Shown in pieces: positions 52,356-61,213 of a stretch of DNA of 64,000 bases; the stretch's first letter is position 1; the number at the start of each line of letters is the position of its first letter. Below the pieces are notes generated by a model that was given only the letters and a program-made list of their open reading frames with translations, did not search any database and was not told the DNA's origin. A program made the translations under genes and the position numbers. The DNA is from Epilithonimonas mollis (GTDB taxonomy: Bacteria; Bacteroidota; Bacteroidia; Flavobacteriales; Weeksellaceae), in the NCBI RefSeq assembly GCF_900142325.1, contig NZ_FRAM01000002.1:744001-808000 (forward strand), given 5' to 3'.

Positions 52356-52910
52356 ATGCATGAACTGATTTATCTGGACCAGCAATTATTATTATTCCTC
52401 AATGGCCTGGGGAATTCTACTTTCGATCCTTTTTGGTTATTGGTAACAGGGAAATGGTTCTGGATTCCGTTCTATGTGATTTTACTTTACTTTGTTTACA
52501 AAGCCGTTCCGCGGAAAAAATTGATTTTCGTATTGATTTTTATTGCTATCGGAATTACAATTTCTGACCAATTAGCCAGTGTTTTCAAACACGGTGTGGA
52601 GAGGTTGAGGCCTTGTCATGAACCGTTGATAATGGAAAAAATGCGAATGGTAATATGTGGCGGGAATTATGGTTTCTACTCTGCACATGCTTCCAGTTCT
52701 TTCTTTTTGGTCAGCTTCCTTTCGATAGTAATTGGAAAGCAATATAAATATCTGACCTTTATCTTGTTGTTTTGGGCCATTTTGGTTTCTTACAGCAGAA
52801 TCTATATTGGCGTTCATTATCCTATGGATATTGCTTTTGGCGCTGTCGTTGGCTTTTTATTAGGTGGTTTTTTAGCCAATTTAACAAAAAAGGTTATCAA
52901 TAAGAATTAA
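52356..52910 (+). CDS. PAP2 family membrane phosphatase
   Basis: A 184-residue, five- or six-helix integral membrane phosphatase. The three signature motifs are present: KHGVERLRP (K-x6-RP), SAHASSSF (PSGH equivalent) and SRIYIGVHYPMD (SR-x5-H-x3-D). It would dephosphorylate lipid phosphates such as undecaprenyl pyrophosphate, phosphatidic acid or phosphatidylglycerol phosphate on the periplasmic side. The location next to tatA may reflect co-transcription only. The short length fits bacterial BcrC/PgpB-like proteins. Confidence 0.9.
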   Translation: MHELIYLDQQLLLFLNGLGNSTFDPFWLLVTGKWFWIPFYVILLYFVYKAVPRKKLIFVLIFIAIGITISDQLASVFKHGVERLRPCHEPLIMEKMRMVICGGNYGFYSAHASSSFFLVSFLSIVIGKQYKYLTFILLFWAILVSYSRIYIGVHYPMDIAFGAVVGFLLGGFLANLTKKVINKN

Positions 52911-52921
52911 TTATCTGAGAT

Positions 52922-53395
52922 CTAATCATTGTGATAAGGCTTTCCCTGCAGGATTGTAGCCGCACGATAAATTTGCTCCACAAAAAATAAACGGATCATC
53001 TGATGTGTGAAAGTCATATTGGATAATGATATTTTCTCATTGGAACGCTGATAGATTTCCTCCGAAAAACCATAAGCACCACCAATCAGAATATTGACTT
53101 TTTTCACGGAACTTCCCATCCAGAAATCAATTTTTTCAGAAAACTCGCGGCTTGTGAACTGTTTTCCTTTTTCGTCCAGAATAATTACCAGATCAGAAGC
53201 ATCGATCTGATTTTGAAACAATTTGGATTCCTCTTTTTTGAGCTGTTCCGGATTCATGTTTTTGGCATTCTTAACATCCGGAATCTCGATCAGGCCGAAG
53301 TTCCAGTGTTTCGGGATTCTCGGCAGGTAATAATTGATGAGAGATATGATTTCCTTGTCGTCGGTTTTGCCGATACAGATCAAATTGATACGCAT
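52922..53395 (-). CDS. rlmH: 23S rRNA (pseudouridine1915-N3)-methyltransferase RlmH
   Basis: A 157-residue SPOUT methyltransferase that modifies helix 69 of 23S rRNA in assembled ribosomes. Typical motifs are the MRINLICIGKTDD start, LVIILDEKGKQ (knot), ILIGGAYGFS and the C-terminal HQMIRLFFVEQIYRA with a PYH end. Length is exactly that of the family. It is divergent from the YihY-family gene, 30 bases away. Confidence 0.95.
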   Translation of the reverse strand: MRINLICIGKTDDKEIISLINYYLPRIPKHWNFGLIEIPDVKNAKNMNPEQLKKEESKLFQNQIDASDLVIILDEKGKQFTSREFSEKIDFWMGSSVKKVNILIGGAYGFSEEIYQRSNEKISLSNMTFTHQMIRLFFVEQIYRAATILQGKPYHND

Positions 53396-53399
53396 TTAG

Positions 53400-53407
53400 T
53401 ATATTTG
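53400..53407 (+). promoter_or_regulatory. TAnnTTTG -7 element
   Basis: TATATTTG lies 18 bases before the YihY-family start. Confidence 0.5.
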
Positions 53408-53425
53408 TTTTGCAAAGATAACTGA

Positions 53426-54349
53426 ATGGCAAAAAAAATACAGCGTTTTTTTCTCAATATCAAGAACTTTTTAGACGGAATCCATATTCCTGTTTTGGGT
53501 ATTTCTTTGTGGGAAATGTTCTCCATATATTCGGATGCGATTTTTAAAAACCCTTTGGGAAGACAGGCTGCTAGCATATCATGGAGTTTTTTCCTGAGCC
53601 TTTTCCCGATGATTCTTTTCTTTTTATCGGTTCTACCATTCATGCCGCACTATGACAAGCTTCAGTTTTATATTTTTGAAGTTCTGATGCCAAATGTTTT
53701 TCCGTCTCACATGCAAAGTGATGTCACAGGCTATATCCAGTCCAGCCTGATCCCGAATATGAAATCGATCAGTAATCTGACAATTTTGCTGTCATTTGTA
53801 TTTGCAACCAATGGCTGCTTCTCGCTCATCAACGGATTCAACAGGAATACGGAGCTCCAAAGAGGCTTTGTCAAAGAATACCTTCTGGCGATGCTCATCA
53901 CGATTTGCTTCCTCACGCTGGTTTGTCTGTCTATATTTGGGATCTATTACAGTGAGGTGGTTCTTAAGCTGTTCACGCCTACATATGACATAGGATGGTT
54001 TACAAAAAATCTTACGAAGATTATAGGGTTTATATCTTTCCCGCTGTTTTATTTTATCCTGCTTACATTGTTCTATTGGGTGGGATGCATCAAGATTACA
54101 AGAATAAGGGAAGCTTTTCCGGGAGCGATTCTTACCACAGTTCTTTTCGTGGTACTGACTTATTTCTTTGCAATTTATGTAGCGAATATCGCAAAATATA
54201 ACGTCCTGTACGGTTCTATTGGTTCCATTATCTTGGTTATGGTGTGGGTGAATGTGAATGTGTTTTTGGTTCTGATGGGTAACGAGCTGAACCTTGCAAT
54301 TAAGAAAGTTAAACTTCAAAAATTGGTGCGCGAAGAAATGTCATTGTAA
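53426..54349 (+). CDS. YihY/virulence factor BrkB family membrane protein
   Basis: A 307-residue inner-membrane protein with six helices and the family pattern: SISWSFFLSLFPMILFF near the N-terminus, the central SLINGFNRN loop, and a C-terminal VNVFLVLMGNELN segment. The family was once called ribonuclease BN by mistake and is now described as a putative transporter or lipid-related protein. No function can be concluded. The C-terminal tail is short and basic. Confidence 0.9.
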   Translation: MAKKIQRFFLNIKNFLDGIHIPVLGISLWEMFSIYSDAIFKNPLGRQAASISWSFFLSLFPMILFFLSVLPFMPHYDKLQFYIFEVLMPNVFPSHMQSDVTGYIQSSLIPNMKSISNLTILLSFVFATNGCFSLINGFNRNTELQRGFVKEYLLAMLITICFLTLVCLSIFGIYYSEVVLKLFTPTYDIGWFTKNLTKIIGFISFPLFYFILLTLFYWVGCIKITRIREAFPGAILTTVLFVVLTYFFAIYVANIAKYNVLYGSIGSIILVMVWVNVNVFLVLMGNELNLAIKKVKLQKLVREEMSL

Positions 54350-54359
54350 TAGGTTTTTA

Positions 54360-54386
54360 TTGAATTCAATATTTAATTATATTTAC
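54360..54386 (+). promoter_or_regulatory. Possible promoter of the 33-residue gene
   Basis: TTG, then 16 bases, then TATATTTA. This gives a leader of about 35 bases before the ATG. The last base of the -7 element departs from consensus. Confidence 0.35.
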
Positions 54387-54425
54387 ATTAATTAATTTAC
54401 TAACTAACATCCAAAATATACAACC

Positions 54426-54527
54426 ATGGCAAAAGGTCAAGATGCTAAAAAAGCAGTAAAAAAAGAGCCAAAGAAAAGAAAGAAGCAAAAAGAGAAAAGA
54501 AAAATGCTTCCAAAAGGGATTAAATGA
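54426..54527 (+). CDS. Very small Lys-rich protein, 33 residues
   Basis: A 33-codon frame starting MAKGQDAKKAVKKEP and ending MLPKGIK, with about 15 Lys and 3 Arg. Proteins with this beginning are recurrent in Bacteroidota, where they are annotated as hypothetical; they may interact with nucleic acid or ribosomes because of charge. It has a candidate promoter upstream and a terminator 3 bases after the stop. Its size makes automated annotation likely to miss it. Confidence 0.65.
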   Translation: MAKGQDAKKAVKKEPKKRKKQKEKRKMLPKGIK

Positions 54528-54529
54528 TT

Positions 54530-54561
54530 AACCTTTCAATTAATAACTGGAAGGTTTTTTA
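54530..54561. terminator. Terminator between the small basic gene and nhaA
   Basis: AACCTTTC and GGAAGGTT pair with one wobble around an AT loop and are followed by six T residues on the plus strand. The 3' arm overlaps the end of nhaA on the opposite strand. Confidence 0.7.
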
Positions 54562-55706
54562 TTGAATCTCAAAATCATAAATCCGGTAATTCCGGATAAA
54601 ACCGAAGCGATCAAAATACTAATCTTCGAAATATCCTGAATTTCAATTTCATTTGGAAAAGCTAAAAGCGAAACAAAAATTGACATTGTAAATCCGATTC
54701 CGGCCAAAAATCCAACGCCAAACATCTCTTTCCAAGCAGAAAAAGCAGGTAATTCTGCCCATTTTAATCTGATGGCTAAGAATGAAAATAGGTTAATTCC
54801 CAAAACCTTTCCGACAAACAATCCGCCAATAATTCCCAGGCTCAAAGGATTAATAAATCCTTCGAAAATTTCTTTCTGGAATGTAATATTCGTATTCGCC
54901 AAAGCAAACAATGGCATTATCACAAAACTGACGGGAATATGAAGATTCTGTTCCAGTTTTTCCAAAGGAGAAATTTCAGTGTTTGAAAGATTAGTAGGAA
55001 TCGTAAATGCCAGGATGACGCCGGCTATCGTTGCATGGATTCCCGAATGGTGCATAAAATACCATAGAAATAATCCAGGCACCAGATAAAGCAGAAGATT
55101 TTTAGCACCGGTCTTATTTAGAATGACCAGAAGAATGGTAATTCCGCCACAGATTCCCAAAGAAATCCAATCAATGGAGTCGGTGTAGAATAATGCAATC
55201 ACGATAATGGCGCCCAGATCATCAACAATAGCCAATGCACTGAGAAATATTTTCAAGGAATTAGGAACACTCTTTCCCAGTAAAGAAATAATTGCTAATG
55301 AAAATGCAATATCAGTCGCCATTGGTATTGCCCAGCCGTTTTTATAATCTGTATCGTGATTGAAACTGAAATAAATAATCGCAGGAATCAACATTCCGCC
55401 TAATGCTGCGAAGATGGGAAGACTGGCTTTTTTGATGTCAGACAATTCTCCTTCGATTAATTCCCGTTTGATTTCCAATCCGACCAGGAGAAAGAAAATT
55501 GCCATCAGACCATCATTCACCCAAACAGAAACGGAATAATTAAGGTGGAAAATCTCTGTTCCGATATTTGTCTCCAGAAGATTCTGAAAACTCTCTGCCA
55601 TAGATGTATTGGCCATTAACAAAGAAATCAGAACACAAATAATGAGAATAATTCCCGAACTTTTGCTGTTATGGAAAAATTGCTGAAAATATCTTGATAA
55701 TTCCAT
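54540..55706 (-). CDS. nhaA: Na+/H+ antiporter NhaA
   Basis: A 388-residue, 12-helix antiporter that expels Na+ or Li+ in exchange for protons. Recognisable segments are GLMAIFFLLVGLEIKRELI, MATDIAFSLAI (the Asp corresponds to D133 of E. coli) and VDDLGAIIVIALFYT, which carries the paired ion-binding Asp residues D163/D164 of E. coli. Length matches the family. Its ATG follows the stop codon of the RelA/SpoT gene with no gap, so it is translated from the same mRNA. Confidence 0.95.
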   Translation of the reverse strand: MELSRYFQQFFHNSKSSGIILIICVLISLLMANTSMAESFQNLLETNIGTEIFHLNYSVSVWVNDGLMAIFFLLVGLEIKRELIEGELSDIKKASLPIFAALGGMLIPAIIYFSFNHDTDYKNGWAIPMATDIAFSLAIISLLGKSVPNSLKIFLSALAIVDDLGAIIVIALFYTDSIDWISLGICGGITILLVILNKTGAKNLLLYLVPGLFLWYFMHHSGIHATIAGVILAFTIPTNLSNTEISPLEKLEQNLHIPVSFVIMPLFALANTNITFQKEIFEGFINPLSLGIIGGLFVGKVLGINLFSFLAIRLKWAELPAFSAWKEMFGVGFLAGIGFTMSIFVSLLAFPNEIEIQDISKISILIASVLSGITGFMILRFNKKPSSY

Positions 55707-57911
55707 CTATACACGCTTTACTTTTGAAACGCCGTTGATTGCTTTCAGCTTTTTGAAAGTCTCCTCCAGCTGGCTTTTATTCTTAACTTCCAGGTTGATG
55801 TTTCCGGTGAAGATACCGTCGTTGGAAGCAATGCTCATACTTTTCATATCCATATTCATATTGTTGCTGATAACAGCGGTGATGTCGTTGATCATACCCA
55901 TTCTGTCCAGACCTTCGATCTCGATTTTTATTCTGTTTTTGAAGCTTTCGGCGTTCACCCATTTGGCTTGCAAAACCCGGTAGTCATAGTTGGCTCTTAA
56001 GTTGATCGCATTGGGACAGCTGTCATTATGTACTTTGATCCCGTCAGAAATTGTAATGAAGCCAAAAATTTTATCGCCCGGAATCACAGTGCAGCATTTT
56101 GCGAAGGAATAATTCAGCTTTTCTTCATCTTTTCCAAATACGATCATATCCAGATTCGTATCTATTTTTTCGACATATTCCTCTTTGTTGGAAGACTTTC
56201 GGAAACGGTTAAAAATATTGCTGAGAATTCCTTTTTTGTCAGAATATCTTTTGATGTCGCCGATGTCGAAAGTGCCGTTCTGGAATCCCAGAAACAGATC
56301 CTGCGAGGTTTTCAGATTGAGGAATTTCTGTAATCCGTTGACTTCTTCCTCACTGAAGTTCAGCTTGGCGTGGCGCATTTTTCTTTGCAGGATTTCTTTT
56401 CCTTCGGACGTATTCTGGTTTTTTTCCGAGTTAAGGATGTTCTTGATTTTCGATTTGGCTTTGGAAGTCACAACGAATTCCAACCAATCCGCTTTCGGTT
56501 TCTGATTTTGGGAAGAGAGAATATCAATCTGATCACCGTTTTGAAGCACATAACTAATGGGAACAAGTTTTCCGTTGATTTTTGCGCCGAGACATTTCAT
56601 CCCGAGATCCGTGTGTACAGAGAAAGCAAAATCAAGAGCAGTGGCACCGGTAGGCAGGATTTTGATCTCTCCTTTTGGTGTGAAAACAAAAACTTCCTTG
56701 GAATAGAGATTCAGTTTAATATTATCAAGAAGCTCCGATGTGGAAAGATTCTGCTGCTGTTCCAGAACTTCGCGTATCTCGGAAACCCAATTTTCAAACC
56801 GTTGGTCATCACTGTTTTTCCGATAGCCCTCTTTGTATTTGTAATGGGCAGCCACACCTTTTTCAGCGATGTCATCCATCCTTTCTGACCGGATCTGAAC
56901 CTCGATCCATTTTTTATCAGGCCCCATTACAGTAAGATGGAGACTTTCGTAACCAGTCGACCTTGGTTGGGAGATCCAGTCCCGCATTCGGGAAGGGTTG
57001 CTTTGATAAAGATCAGTTACGATGGAATAAATCTTCCAGGCTAAGAATTTTTCATTTCTCGGATCCGATTTATAGATGATTCTGATCGCATAATTGTCAT
57101 AAACTTCCTCGAAGGTCACATTCTGCTTCAGCATTTTTCTGTAAATTGAGCTGATGGCTTTTGCTCTTCCTTTGATCGTGAAATTCAGATTCTCTTCTTT
57201 CAGTTGTTCGGAAACTTCCTTTTTGAATTCCTCCACATACTTTTCCCGTCCTTCTTTTGCCGTTTCCAACTTGCTGAGAATCTCATTGTAAATATCAGGG
57301 TTGTTATATTTGAGAGAAAGATCTTCCAGTTCAGATTTGATGGAATATAGTCCGAATCTGTGGGCCAGTGGTGCATAGATATAAGCAGTTTCTGCAGCAA
57401 TTTTTTTCTGCTTCACAGGATGCATACTCTCCAGCGTTCTCATATTGTGCAGCCGGTCGGCGATCTTGATAAGAATTACCCGGAAATCCTCTGAAAGTGT
57501 GAGAAGCAATTTTCTGTAATTCTCCGACTGGACTGAGATGTTCTGCTGGTTCATCACGGAGATTTTTGTCAGCCCGTTGACAATATCGGCGATGTTCTTC
57601 CCGAAGATTTTTTTCAGGTCTTCATAGGTGTATTCGGAGTCTTCTATAACATCATGAAGCAATGCACACGCAATACTAGTCGCACCCAGACCAATCTCAT
57701 TAGCAACAATTTTTGCCACTTCTATGGGATGGTAAATATAAGGTTCGCCAGTTTTTCTGCGTTGATCTTTGTGCGCATCCAAAGCAATATCAAAGGCTTT
57801 TCTGATGAGCTTGTTCTGCTCTTCGTCCAGCGTCCGGTATGTATTGGTAATTAGGTCTTTATAGCGGGCAAGGATCTCCTTGTTTTCCTTTTCTAGATCG
57901 TAAATCATCAT
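55707..57911 (-). CDS. RelA/SpoT bifunctional (p)ppGpp synthetase/hydrolase
   Basis: A 734-residue stringent-response enzyme. The HD hydrolase domain has H61 and the HDVIED motif (86-91). The synthetase domain contains the GRAKAISSIYRK helix, SRMRDWISQPRSTGYESLH and the VQIRSERMDDIAEKGVAAHY stretch. A TGS domain (about 395-460, VFVFTPKGEI) is followed by a helical region and a C-terminal ACT domain. Both catalytic halves look intact, so it should make and degrade (p)ppGpp. The stop codon TAG is directly followed by the ATG of nhaA. Confidence 0.95.
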   Translation of the reverse strand: MMIYDLEKENKEILARYKDLITNTYRTLDEEQNKLIRKAFDIALDAHKDQRRKTGEPYIYHPIEVAKIVANEIGLGATSIACALLHDVIEDSEYTYEDLKKIFGKNIADIVNGLTKISVMNQQNISVQSENYRKLLLTLSEDFRVILIKIADRLHNMRTLESMHPVKQKKIAAETAYIYAPLAHRFGLYSIKSELEDLSLKYNNPDIYNEILSKLETAKEGREKYVEEFKKEVSEQLKEENLNFTIKGRAKAISSIYRKMLKQNVTFEEVYDNYAIRIIYKSDPRNEKFLAWKIYSIVTDLYQSNPSRMRDWISQPRSTGYESLHLTVMGPDKKWIEVQIRSERMDDIAEKGVAAHYKYKEGYRKNSDDQRFENWVSEIREVLEQQQNLSTSELLDNIKLNLYSKEVFVFTPKGEIKILPTGATALDFAFSVHTDLGMKCLGAKINGKLVPISYVLQNGDQIDILSSQNQKPKADWLEFVVTSKAKSKIKNILNSEKNQNTSEGKEILQRKMRHAKLNFSEEEVNGLQKFLNLKTSQDLFLGFQNGTFDIGDIKRYSDKKGILSNIFNRFRKSSNKEEYVEKIDTNLDMIVFGKDEEKLNYSFAKCCTVIPGDKIFGFITISDGIKVHNDSCPNAINLRANYDYRVLQAKWVNAESFKNRIKIEIEGLDRMGMINDITAVISNNMNMDMKSMSIASNDGIFTGNINLEVKNKSQLEETFKKLKAINGVSKVKRV

Positions 57912-58006
57912 CGAATGTTATCTCAAAACGAATATAAGAAATTAATAGAAATTATCAAGCTATCTTCATGCCACATTTTTCAGTCTGAAATGTAAAATGC
58001 AACGAA

Positions 58007-58810
58007 TTATTGATTCAGTTCCTTCGCTCTTTTTTCAGCAGACAGGATGCCGTCTTTCAGTATGGATTTCAATACTCTGTCATCGAAAGTTTTCAAAGCT
58101 GCTTCCGTTGTACCGCCTTTTGAAGCGACATCTTTTATCAATTCTTCCAAAGATTTGTCCGAATTATTGATAAGATGATAAGCACCCAGCATGGTTTGCT
58201 TTACAAATAATTTCGAGAGGTTTTCATCGATTCCCATTTCCGTTCCGGCTTTTATCATTGCATCGATGATATAATAGAAATAAGCTGGTCCACTTCCTGA
58301 AAGTGCCGTTACCGCATCCAAAAGTTTTTCGTCTTCCAGATAAACAGAACGTCCGGTCGAGTTCAGCAATCGTTCGACATTCATCAGCTCGGAGAAAGAA
58401 ATGCCTTCTGCAGCTGTATAACCCGTGATTCCCATTCCGAGAAGTGTTGGGGAATTTGGCATTGCCCGAACTACAAATTTATGTTTTAAAAATTTCTGAA
58501 TTTTTTCGATAGAAATTCCTGCCATTATTGATAACACCAAAGATTTCCCTGGGATTTTAAATGTCAGATTCTCAACAACGAAAGCGAAATCCTGCGGTTT
58601 CACAGCTATGATTATCAAGTCCGCTTCCAATTCTTTCACTTCATTAAAGGACGAAATCTCCGAATCTGGAAAAACCGATTTGATTATTTCTTTTTTGATT
58701 TGGCTTCTTGTGATGAGATGGAGGTTCTGAGGCTTTATCAATTCATACTTCAAAAAAGATTTTGAAAAAGATAAACCCATATTTCCTGCGCCGAGAACTG
58801 CTATTTTCAT
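58007..58810 (-). CDS. proC: Pyrroline-5-carboxylate reductase
   Basis: A 267-residue enzyme for the last step of proline synthesis: reduction of 1-pyrroline-5-carboxylate with NADPH. The Rossmann motif is VLGAGNMGLSFSKS at the N-terminus, and the C-terminal dimerisation domain has ALSGSGPAYFYYIIDAMI and VASKGGTTEAAL, which form the substrate pocket. Normal length. It is a single gene; no proA/proB nearby. Confidence 0.95.
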   Translation of the reverse strand: MKIAVLGAGNMGLSFSKSFLKYELIKPQNLHLITRSQIKKEIIKSVFPDSEISSFNEVKELEADLIIIAVKPQDFAFVVENLTFKIPGKSLVLSIMAGISIEKIQKFLKHKFVVRAMPNSPTLLGMGITGYTAAEGISFSELMNVERLLNSTGRSVYLEDEKLLDAVTALSGSGPAYFYYIIDAMIKAGTEMGIDENLSKLFVKQTMLGAYHLINNSDKSLEELIKDVASKGGTTEAALKTFDDRVLKSILKDGILSAEKRAKELNQ

Positions 58811-58835
58811 TTGTGTTTTATTTTATTTATTTTTA

Positions 58836-58918
58836 ATTCTCGCTGATTTTTCAGATTTTTCAGATTTTTCAGAATTTTCAGAATCTTGATCTGCTTAATT
58901 TTCTAAATCTGTGAGGAG
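58836..58918. repeat. Imperfect hairpin repeat, family copy 3
   Basis: CTCGCTGATT and AAATCTGTGAGGAG mark the two ends of a hairpin similar to those at 9214 and 50556. The left half contains three tandem copies of ATTTTTCAG plus a degenerate fourth. It lies just upstream of proC. Confidence 0.6.
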
Positions 58919-58956
58919 ATAATTTTATAGAAGTGATAATCCTTATTTTTTAATTA

Positions 58957-59661
58957 TTAGCAATTATTCCCATCTACATCACAAGAATCACCTTCTCGAA
59001 CGATGTCAAACTTTGAATTGCTTTCAGAAAATTCCGTCCAGCTTTTCTCCAAAACTTCAGCAAATAAATGGGTTGGCTGAGCTCCAGAAATTGCATATTT
59101 CCTGTCGAAAACAAAAAACGGAACACTGTTGATTCCAAGCGAAGCTGCTTCTTCGATATCGTTGTTTACCAATTCTGTTAATTCAGGAGATTGAACAGCA
59201 TTTTGGATTTCATCTTTTGTAAAACCTAACTTTTCGCCAATTTCTGAAAGAACTTCAACATCATCAATGTTTTTTCCAAGGATGAAATAAGCTTCGAACA
59301 GAAGCTCTTCCATTTCGTTGGCCTTTCCTTTTTCCTTTGCGAGTTGAACCAATATTTGACTTTTGAAAGAATTGGAAACTTTCACATCATCAAAATTGAA
59401 ATCGATTCCTGCATTTTTTCCTATTTGGATGAGGTTTTCGTGCATTTTGATTGTCTCTTGCAAAGAGTGACCTTTGATATCAGACAAATATTCATAATGA
59501 TTTCTGCTGAGGTCGGTTTTCATTTTCGGGTCGAGCTGGAAAGAATGCCAATTGACCTCGATCTTATCATTTTGAACAAAATTCTGAAGTGCCTTTTCAA
59601 AATTCTTTTTCCCGATGAAACAAAACGGACATCGTGTGTCGCTCCAGATATCTACTTTCAT
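58957..59661 (-). CDS. DsbA-family (FrnE-like) thiol oxidoreductase
   Basis: A 234-residue cytosolic DsbA-fold protein. The active site is C11-P-F-C14 (RCPFCFIGKKN), followed by the helical insertion and the cis-Pro loop VPFFVFDRKYAISGAQP typical of the FrnE/YwbO group. The C-terminus has two extra Cys (DSCDVDGNNC), an element also present in FrnE proteins and able to exchange disulfides with the active site. There is no signal peptide. Its substrates are unknown; members help cope with oxidative stress or polyketide isomerisation. Confidence 0.9.
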   Translation of the reverse strand: MKVDIWSDTRCPFCFIGKKNFEKALQNFVQNDKIEVNWHSFQLDPKMKTDLSRNHYEYLSDIKGHSLQETIKMHENLIQIGKNAGIDFNFDDVKVSNSFKSQILVQLAKEKGKANEMEELLFEAYFILGKNIDDVEVLSEIGEKLGFTKDEIQNAVQSPELTELVNNDIEEAASLGINSVPFFVFDRKYAISGAQPTHLFAEVLEKSWTEFSESNSKFDIVREGDSCDVDGNNC

Positions 59662-59723
59662 TTTTTTAATTTATATATTTTTTAGAATTAAATTACCATC
59701 AACAATCAACTAAAAACCATCAA

Positions 59724-60755
59724 CTAAATAATATTCACTTCCCGTTCCAATTCAATTCCATACTTTTCTTTTACGGAATCAATAATCATCGTGGAAAAAT
59801 CAAAAATCTCTTTTCCGGTTGCATTTCCAGTCGCGTTGATGATGACCAAAGCTTGTAATTGGTTAGAAGCTACGTTTCCGATTTGTTTGCCTTTCCAACC
59901 AGCCTGTTCGATGAGCCAACCGGCGGGAACTTTCACAAAAACGCCATTCGGATAACCAGGGATATTTTCAAATTGTTGTTTTAAAGTTTCGAATTGTGAA
60001 ACTGGAATTGTTGGGTTTTTGAAGAAACTTCCGGCATTTCCAATCACTTTTGGATCCGGCAATTTGCTTTGCCTGATGCTGATAACGGCTTTAGAAATAT
60101 CTTGAATTGTCACATTGAGCGGAGTCGAAATGTCGATTCCCATATTTTCCAATTCGGATTTTATCGCACCATATTCAACATCAATTCTATGGACTTTTGT
60201 GGTCAGCCGGAAAGTGACTTCCAGAATCACGTATTTCCCTTTGCCTTCTTGTTTGAAAACCGAATCTCTGTAACCAAATTTACACTGTTCTGAGTTCAAA
60301 GTTTCAATTTCAAAGTTATCCAGATTCAGAACTTTACAGCTTTCAAAAATATCTTTGATTTCGGTTCCGTAAGCGCCGATATTCTGCATCGGCGAAGTCC
60401 CTACATTTCCCGGAATTAATGACAAATTTTCTAATCCGCCATAATTTTTATCGAGACAAAACATCACAAACTGATGCCAGTTTTCCCCAGATTTTGCTGT
60501 AACCAGAACCAAATTGTCATCGATGATTTCTTCTTTTATTCCTTTCAGATTTAATAGAATGGCTAATCCGTCAAAAGTTTTAGTAAGCAAAATATTGCTC
60601 CCACCACCGAGGAAAAGGAGTGGGAGAGTTTGGGTTTTAGGGAATTTGAGAGTTTCAATCAATTCTTCTACAGAATTGACTTCTGCAAAGTATCGAGCCG
60701 AAACATCAACTCCAAATGTGTTGTATGGTTTTAGGGAAATGTTTTCCTGTATCAT
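59724..60755 (-). CDS. murB: UDP-N-acetylmuramate dehydrogenase
   Basis: A 343-residue flavoenzyme that reduces UDP-GlcNAc-enolpyruvate to UDP-MurNAc in peptidoglycan synthesis. Flavin-binding motifs are LFLGGGSNILL and LIPGNVGTSPMQNIGAYGTEI. The catalytic residues are R163 (GYRDSVFK) and S243 (NAGSFFKNP), and the closing Glu lies in the final helical motif. The Tyr loop region makes it a type I, E. coli-like MurB. Its start overlaps the end of the upstream lipoprotein gene by one base. Confidence 0.95.
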   Translation of the reverse strand: MIQENISLKPYNTFGVDVSARYFAEVNSVEELIETLKFPKTQTLPLLFLGGGSNILLTKTFDGLAILLNLKGIKEEIIDDNLVLVTAKSGENWHQFVMFCLDKNYGGLENLSLIPGNVGTSPMQNIGAYGTEIKDIFESCKVLNLDNFEIETLNSEQCKFGYRDSVFKQEGKGKYVILEVTFRLTTKVHRIDVEYGAIKSELENMGIDISTPLNVTIQDISKAVISIRQSKLPDPKVIGNAGSFFKNPTIPVSQFETLKQQFENIPGYPNGVFVKVPAGWLIEQAGWKGKQIGNVASNQLQALVIINATGNATGKEIFDFSTMIIDSVKEKYGIELEREVNII

Positions 60756-61198
60756 TATTTATATTGAGGAAGCAAATTTTCGAGATTGTTTTTCAGTTTT
60801 TCCAGTTGTTTGTACCCTTCTGAATCTTGCGAAACGTTGTAGAATTCGTATTCTTTTGTTGACGTTTTGATTCTGAAAATCTGATCCGGACCATCATAAT
60901 GACCACGTTTTTCTCCGCTTTTTGTCTTTTCCAGAACAGTGATGTCAATTCCGGATACCAGTTTTTGCCAGTCTTTTACATTGATTTTCTTCTTAAAAGC
61001 AGGGAATTCTTCCGTTCTTCCGCCTTGTGCAGAAGATTCCAGAGAGTCTTTGGTAGCGTTGATGAAAGTCCTTCCGCCTCTTCCGAAGGTATTTGTAAAT
61101 GATACCGATTCAATCGAAGTGTTTTGCGCTGATGTTTTACAGCTCAATAATAAAAGCGAAAACGCTGAAAGAATAAATCCAATTTTAATTATTTTCAT
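60755..61198 (-). CDS. Small lipoprotein of unknown function
   Basis: A 147-residue lipoprotein with a clear signal (residues 1-20, lipobox LLSC). The mature part begins TSAQNTSIESVSFTNTFG and has a Gly/Arg-rich turn (FGRGGRTFINA, QGGRTEEF), then alpha/beta elements ending in KNNLENLLPQY. I see no known domain, although similar META/YceK-like small lipoproteins are common in Flavobacteriia. The one-base overlap with murB suggests co-transcription and possibly an envelope role. Confidence 0.8.
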   Translation of the reverse strand: MKIIKIGFILSAFSLLLLSCKTSAQNTSIESVSFTNTFGRGGRTFINATKDSLESSAQGGRTEEFPAFKKKINVKDWQKLVSGIDITVLEKTKSGEKRGHYDGPDQIFRIKTSTKEYEFYNVSQDSEGYKQLEKLKNNLENLLPQYK

Positions 61199-61213
61199 CT
61201 TTAAATTTTTAAT

